Shown: positions 40,035-44,637 of the stretch, in pieces
Layout of the letters: every line of letters starts with the position of its first letter
Numbering within the stretch: position 1 is the stretch's first letter
Assembly (NCBI GenBank): GCA_049515555.1
Contig: JBEKTY010000052.1
Coordinates: 1-44,637, forward strand
Source: JBEKTY01 sp049515555
GTDB taxonomy: Bacteria; Planctomycetota; Planctomycetia; Pirellulales; Thermoguttaceae
Length of the DNA: 44,637 nt
Direction of reading: 5' to 3'
Notes under the pieces: generated by a model
The model's input: only the letters and a program-made list of their open reading frames with translations
Database searches by the model: none
Told to the model about the DNA's origin: nothing
Program-made: the position numbers and the translations under genes

Positions 40035-40570
40035 ATGAGAACTTGTTTATATGGCGCCCTGGTGTTGTTGCTGTGTGCTTCCGCTTCGGCTGAAGAGCGG
40101 CTCGCGCAGATATTCGTTGCGCCGACCGGGAGCGACACGAATCCGGGCACGCTGGCCAGGCCGCTTGCGACGTTGCACAGCGCGCAACAAGCCGCGCAAA
40201 AGCTGGCGGGGCGCGAAGCCGTAACAGTCTTCTTGCGACAGGGGACGTACTACTTGCCCGACACCTTGATCTTCACCGCCGCAGAGTCGGGAAGCAAGGC
40301 CGCGGCGGTCGTGTATCAGGCGTATCAGAACGAGCAGGCGGTGATCAGCGGCGGCGTGCGGCTGAGAGACCTCAAGGAGAACAACATCCTCATCAACGGC
40401 TTTCATCCGCATGGTTTGCCGATCCGGCCAACGGCGACTTCCGCGTGAAGGAAGGCTCGCCGGCGCTGAAGCTGGGGTTTGTGAATTTCCCCATGGATCA
40501 GTTCGGCGTGCGGAAGCCGGAGCTGAAGGCCATCGCCCGCACCCCGGAAATGCCCAAGCGCGGCAGGTGA
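40035..40570 (+). pseudogene. Secreted beta-helix protein gene with internal deletion and frameshift
   Basis: The first frame encodes a signal peptide (CLYGALVLLLCASASA) and the standard opening IFVAPTGSDTNPGTLARPLA, then VTVFLRQGTYYLPDTL and EQAVISGG. After about codon 118 it leaves the family and stops at 40448. From about 40421, in another frame, the typical C-terminal end is readable (DPANGDFRVKEGSPALKLGF, then FGVRKPELKAIARTPEMP) to a TGA at 40568-40570. Complete relatives have several hundred residues of beta-helix between these parts, so the middle is deleted and the ends are out of frame. It could have been a pectate-lyase-like enzyme acting with the rhamnosidases. Confidence 0.75.
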
Positions 40571-40604
40571 TTCCCGCGGCCGCGCAGTGAAAAGGAACCT
40601 ATCG

Positions 40605-43313
40605 ATGCTGAAGCCCGCCACGGCCCTGGCCGCCGTCTGCCTTGACCTGCTGCTGATCGCAACACTTCCGGCCGCCACGGTCGGCGAGTTGCGCTGCGAG
40701 TACCGCAGCAACCCGCTGGGGATCGACGTAGTGCGGCCCCGCTTGAGTTGGATCATCGAGTCGACCGATCGCGGCGAGCGGCAAACGGCATATCGCGTTC
40801 TTGTCGCGTCTTCGCCGGAGAGACTGGCCCAGGATGAAGGTGATCTGTGGGACAGCGGCAAGGTGGCGTCTGACCGCTCGACGCAGATCGACTACGAAGG
40901 GCGGCCCTTGACATCGCACCAATGGTGCTTGTGGAAAGTTCGCGTCTGGGACCGCCGCGATCAACCGCAGGCGTGGAGCGCTGCGGCACAGTGGTCGATG
41001 GGGATACTCGATCCGCGGCAGTGGAAGGCCCGGTGGATCGGTCGCGATGACGCCAAAGCGGTGGTGCCCGGAAACGGCAAGGACCAGTACCTTCCGGCCG
41101 CCCACCTGCGCAAGGACTTTGTACTTACGAAACCGCCAGGCCGCGCGGTGTTGTACGTGACCAGCCAGGGCCTGGTCGAGCCGCGGCTCAACGGGAAGAA
41201 GATCGGCGCCGATTTTCTCGTCCCCGGGTGGACCGATTACCACAAGCGGATCTACTATCGCGCCTACGACGTTACTCCACACGTGCGACAGGGCGCCAAT
41301 ACCCTGGGCGCCATTCTCGGCGACGGCTGGTTTCGCGGTCACTTGAGCATCATCGGTCAGAATCTTTACGGGCGGCAGACGCGGCTATTGGCGCAACTGC
41401 ATGTGTTCTACGCCGACGGCAGCAGTGACATCGTCGCCAGCGACGGCTCCTGGACGGCCGGTTTCGGGCCAATCCTCGCCGCCGACCTGTACGCCGGCGA
41501 AACGTACGATGCCCGGCTGGAAGCCGACGGTTGGGACCGCCCGGGCTTTGCCAATTCCGATTGGCGGCCGGTGCAGGCCGGCACGCAACTGAGCCCGGTG
41601 GTCCAAGCGGCGCCGGGAGCGCCCGTCCAATGCACCGGCGAAATCCATCCGGTGGCCATTACCCGGCCCAAACCTGGCCTGGCGGTCGTCGATTTCGGGC
41701 GGAATTTCGCCGGGTGGATGCGACTGCGCATTAGCGCTCCGGCCGGTACGAAGATCGCCATGCGCTTCGGCGAAATGTTGAACGCCGACGGCACCGTCTA
41801 CCGCGACAATCTGCGCGGGGCCCGCGCGACCGACTGCTATATCTGCAAAGGGGCCGGCGCGGAGGTCTGGGAGCCGCGATTCACTTATCATGGATTCCAG
41901 TACGCGGAGGTGGAAGGGTTGCCGGCGGCGCCCGATCCCAAGACGTTCACCGGGATCATTGTCGGGTCGGCCTTGCCCTTGACGGGCTCGTTCGCCTGCT
42001 CCAACGACATCATGACCCGTACGGCGGACAATATGCGGTGCACGATTCGAGCCAACCTCATCGACGTTCCCACCGATTGCCCGCAGCGCGACGAGCGGAT
42101 GGGGTGGATGGATTATCACGAAGTAGCCGCCAGCACGCTCTACGAGCAGGATGCCGCCAGCCTATTCACGAAGTGGATGGCCGACATCGCCGATGCGCGC
42201 CTGAAAGACGGGGGCTTCTCGATGATCGCTCCCGACGTCCATCGTTTCGGCTGGTCGCCGGGCTGGGCCGACAGCAGCGTCCTCATTCCCTGGACCATGT
42301 ACAGCGTGTACGCCGACACGCGGCTCTGCCGGCGATACTACCGGGAAATGGCCGGCCACGTCGATTACTATCAACGACATGCCACGACCCTGGTTGGTCC
42401 GGACGTGGGACTTGGCGACTGGCTGGCGCCGGACATGTCTACGCCCAAGCCGCTCATCTCCACCGCGCTGTTCGCCCACGGTGCGCGGAACATGTCGCTC
42501 ATGGCCCAGGCCCTGGGTAAAGCCGATGACGCCGCGCGGTATCGGCAATTGTTTCAGGAGATCCGCTCGGCGTTCCAGAAGAAGTTCATACATCCCGACG
42601 GCACGATCGGCAGCGGCTCGCAGGGCGGGTATGCGCTGGCGCTGGCCTACGAGGTGCTCGATAGCGACCAGATCCGTCAGGCGTCGGAGCACCTGGTTGC
42701 GGCCATCGACGCCCGGGGCGGACATCTCTCCACCGGCATGGTGACTACGCATCTGCTGCTTCCGGCGCTGTCCAAGGTCGGCCGCACGGACGCCGCCTAC
42801 CGCTTATTCACCCAAGAAACCTATCCCTCCTGGGGATACTTCTTGAAGTTGGGTGCAACCAGCATGTGGGAGCGTTGGGACGGCAAGACGGAGAAGGGTT
42901 ATTACGAGCCGAGCATGAACTCCTTCAATCACGCCAATCTCGGAACGTGCAGCGAGTGGTTCTACCGGACGGTCCTCGGCATCGACTCCCAAGGACCTGG
43001 GTTCCAGAGCATCATCATCAAGCCCATACCGGGCGGAGGGCTGACCTGGGCCAAGGGGCATTACGATTCACCGCATGGACGGATTTCCGTCGCCTGGTCG
43101 GCGGATGGCCGCGGCTTTGATCTGAACGTCGGCATCCCGGCCAACACCACGGCACTGGTGTTCATTCCGGCCGCCGACGCGTCGGCGGTGCAGGAGAGCG
43201 GCCAGAGAGCCGCAGTGTCCGAAGGCGTAACTTTCGTCCGGCAGGAGGGCGGCAACGCCGTTTTCAGCGTGGGATCAGGAACCTACGCCTTCCGTGCCCC
43301 GCCGGGCCGGTGA
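40605..43313 (+). CDS. GH78 alpha-L-rhamnosidase, secreted
   Basis: About 902 residues from the ATG at 40605, with AAGGA nine bases upstream; a GTG at 40587 is less likely. A hydrophobic leader (TALAAVCLDLLLIATLPAAT) exports it. Bacterial rhamnosidase N-terminal domain: GELRCEYRSNPLGIDVVRPR and LSWIIESTDRGERQTAYRV. Then comes the carbohydrate-binding region (LRKDFVLTKPPGRAVLYVTS, GDGWFRGHLS), the catalytic (alpha/alpha)6 barrel with DVPTDCPQRDERMGWMDYHE (about 490-509), which carries the conserved acidic residues, and GDWLAPD, MWERWDGKTEKG and NSFNHANLGTCSEWFYRTVLGI. A C-terminal beta-sandwich closes it. It hydrolyses terminal L-rhamnose. It forms a functional set with the GH106 enzyme. Complete and unremarkable in length. 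Confidence 0.93.
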   Translation: MLKPATALAAVCLDLLLIATLPAATVGELRCEYRSNPLGIDVVRPRLSWIIESTDRGERQTAYRVLVASSPERLAQDEGDLWDSGKVASDRSTQIDYEGRPLTSHQWCLWKVRVWDRRDQPQAWSAAAQWSMGILDPRQWKARWIGRDDAKAVVPGNGKDQYLPAAHLRKDFVLTKPPGRAVLYVTSQGLVEPRLNGKKIGADFLVPGWTDYHKRIYYRAYDVTPHVRQGANTLGAILGDGWFRGHLSIIGQNLYGRQTRLLAQLHVFYADGSSDIVASDGSWTAGFGPILAADLYAGETYDARLEADGWDRPGFANSDWRPVQAGTQLSPVVQAAPGAPVQCTGEIHPVAITRPKPGLAVVDFGRNFAGWMRLRISAPAGTKIAMRFGEMLNADGTVYRDNLRGARATDCYICKGAGAEVWEPRFTYHGFQYAEVEGLPAAPDPKTFTGIIVGSALPLTGSFACSNDIMTRTADNMRCTIRANLIDVPTDCPQRDERMGWMDYHEVAASTLYEQDAASLFTKWMADIADARLKDGGFSMIAPDVHRFGWSPGWADSSVLIPWTMYSVYADTRLCRRYYREMAGHVDYYQRHATTLVGPDVGLGDWLAPDMSTPKPLISTALFAHGARNMSLMAQALGKADDAARYRQLFQEIRSAFQKKFIHPDGTIGSGSQGGYALALAYEVLDSDQIRQASEHLVAAIDARGGHLSTGMVTTHLLLPALSKVGRTDAAYRLFTQETYPSWGYFLKLGATSMWERWDGKTEKGYYEPSMNSFNHANLGTCSEWFYRTVLGIDSQGPGFQSIIIKPIPGGGLTWAKGHYDSPHGRISVAWSADGRGFDLNVGIPANTTALVFIPAADASAVQESGQRAAVSEGVTFVRQEGGNAVFSVGSGTYAFRAPPGR

Positions 43314-43646
43314 TTGCAGATGTCCGCCGGTGATGCCGGCGAGCTTGTCTGACCGCTTCTGCGGGCAATCGACCCTCCGGGAACCTGTCGCCTCAACACC
43401 GGACCCGTATATTGGTGGTTGCCTATCGCCAATGGGTGGGTTTATTGTGCGTTGGTGGAGCCGACGGGCCCGGCACGTCTTTTGCTTAACGGAGAAACGT
43501 ATGTGCAATCTAGTCGCAGTTCACGAGTGTGCCCAGGAAACGCGCACGGCGTGCACATATAGTGAGCGTTAGTGCAATAGCAGTATGCAGTACGGCAACA
43601 ATTAAGATTCCTGCTGTGAATGGCCTGGAGAAGGGCTAGATCGGGT
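43314..43646. other. Spacer without a recognisable gene
   Basis: No coding sequence seen. TATGTGCA near 43499 and TGCACATA near 43553 form a short inverted repeat across about 45 bp, possibly the remains of a mobile-element end. Composition is less GC-rich than around it. Confidence 0.3.
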
Positions 43647-44407
43647 ATGGAAATCGAAATTGGCGAGAAACCACTCTCCCATCTGGAGCAGCACGAAGCG
43701 GACCTGAGCGTCCTGGCTGAGATCGCCGATCTGGTTTCAAAGCAGTCCGGGCCCCAGCAGTTGCTGACTTCGGTGTTATTCAGGTCAAGCTGCTGTGGGT
43801 GCTCCAGGAACGCGAATATGAGCGCGTGGGGAGCAATCGGACCCTGAAGGCCGACGTGCGGATCATCGCGGCGACCAACCAGAACCTGGAGACGCGACTC
43901 TCCGAAGGCCTGTTCCGGCAGGACCTGTACTACCGGATCAACGTCTTCCCCATCGCTCTGCCGCCGCTTCGCGACCGGAAGGACGACATCTTGCTCCTGG
44001 CCGACCATTTCGTCGCCAAGTACGCCAAGAAGATGGGCAAGGTCGTGCGGCGGATCAGCACTCCCGCCATCAACATGATGTTGGCTTACCACTGGCCGGG
44101 CAACGTCCGAGAACTGGAGAACTGCATCGAGTACGGCGTGTTGTTGGCATCCGACGACGTGATCCACGGCCACAATCTGCCGCCCACGCTGCAACTGCCC
44201 GCAACGGGCGAATCGGCGTGGCAAGGATTGCTCAAGGTGCGGGTCGTGCTGTTGGAGCGAGACATGATCGCCGACGCCTTGAAGAGCTGCCAAGGGAGTG
44301 TGAGCATGGCCGCCGGGCAGCTTGGCATCACCCCGCGCATGGTGCGCTACAAGATCAAGCAGTTGGGCATCGATCATCGGCAGTTTTCCAAGCCCCACAA
44401 CGGCTGA
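43647..44407 (+). pseudogene. Sigma-54-dependent activator (NtrC/NifA type) with internal deletion
   Basis: The ATG at 43647 opens a frame with the beginning of a GAF-type sensor domain (LSVLAEIADLVSKQSGPQQLL). Near 43770 this joins, in another frame, the second half of a sigma-54 AAA+ domain: LQEREYERVGSNRTLKADVRIIAATN, FRQDLYYRINVFPIALPPLRDRKDDI, YHWPGNVRELENCIE, and a Fis-type helix-turn-helix (ACQGSVSMAAGQLGITPRMVRYKIKQLGI-like region near the end). The GAF remainder, Walker A and the GAFTGA loop are absent, so it cannot activate sigma-54 polymerase. The C-terminal half alone (from 43799) retains the DNA-binding domain. Confidence 0.8.
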
Positions 44408-44603
44408 ACCCCGCGTTTGGGTTTGGCACAATAGTTGCTCGCCTGAATCCTCTGCTAGCGGCGTCCTGACGATCGTTTCATGCCCGGTTGCCTGGAGAGA
44501 TTACATGTCAGTCGAATTAGTATTACTGCGCAAGATTGATATTGCATGAATTGGCGAAATTGGCGAATCTATAGGCGTTCTGCTTCACCAAGGAGGCCGT
44601 GGC
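44408..44603. other. Spacer before the terminal transposase
   Basis: No gene seen. It contains a direct repeat TTGGCGAA (about 44552 and 44561), possibly near the element's end. Confidence 0.3.
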
Positions 44604-44637
44604 ATGGACGCCGATCAGATTCGCAAGTTGAAACCGG
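44604..44637 (+). CDS. Start of a transposase gene (IS701-like), cut by window end
   Basis: An ATG at 44604 with a strong AGGAGG ribosome site seven bases upstream begins MDADQIRKLKP and runs off the window. This start (MDAxQIxxLKP) is typical of IS701-type DDE transposases found in planctomycetes. Only 11 residues are available, so the call rests on recognition of the N-terminus. Confidence 0.45.
   Translation, partial: MDADQIRKLKP

Overview
The window looks like a GC-rich chromosomal segment from a planctomycete, most likely of the Pirellulales type. This is inferred from gene content and style, not from a marker gene. The evidence is long intergenic spacers, many secreted carbohydrate-active proteins with Tat or Sec leaders, a Gfo/Idh/MocA oxidoreductase with a Tat leader, a secreted formylglycine-generating-enzyme-like protein, URO-D-like and GH116/GH106/GH78 proteins, and several families of short palindromic intergenic repeats.

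Layout. 1-2.2 kb: an accessory stretch with the tail of an unknown ORF, a SUKH (SMI1/KNR4) protein, a small membrane protein and a cytosolic trypsin-like protease. 2.6-7.7 kb (minus strand): Sfp-type phosphopantetheinyl transferase, URO-D-like protein, secreted beta-helix protein and an HtrA/DegP protease. 8-13.5 kb: housekeeping genes rnc, cmk and plsC, then PAP2 and an FGE-like protein, with an odd GCGC-rich non-coding stretch and a 29-residue Lys/Ala peptide gene between rnc and cmk. 13.5-25 kb (mostly minus): a nucleotidyltransferase pair behind a GH116 glucosidase, a giant secreted protein with a degenerate PHP-like domain, and an operon of ADP-forming acyl-CoA synthetase plus acyl carrier protein. 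25.8 kb: an initiator tRNA. 26.2-33.9 kb: a membrane protein/methyltransferase fusion and a family 2 glycosyltransferase, converging on a 3.2-kb foreign island. 34-43.3 kb: a rhamnose-oriented saccharide-degradation cluster (GH106, Gfo/Idh/MocA, GH78 and a broken beta-helix protein). 43.6 kb to the end: a broken sigma-54 activator and the start of a transposase.

Most interesting region. At 29.39-32.63 kb a DNA segment bounded by an exact 14-bp direct repeat carries the 3' end of a BREX pglX gene, an OLD/AAA-type ATPase, a TOPRIM-like (DUF4276-type) protein, a third gene interrupted by an in-frame amber codon, and the 5' end of a BREX pglZ gene. It reads as a defence cassette that once sat between pglX and pglZ and has been transplanted, with stubs of both neighbours, between two unrelated convergent genes. 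The ATPase and TOPRIM genes are intact and are a candidate little-described defence module.

A second theme is repeats. Four dispersed elements each consist of two adjacent hairpins whose stems differ between copies while the loops stay CTCCG and CGGAG, which are complementary to each other. Other repeat families have been captured into the coding sequences of plsC and of the membrane/methyltransferase fusion. Several genes (beta-helix protein, sigma-54 activator, RAYT transposase, BREX genes) are broken, so this is an actively rearranged part of the genome, unless some junctions are assembly artefacts.
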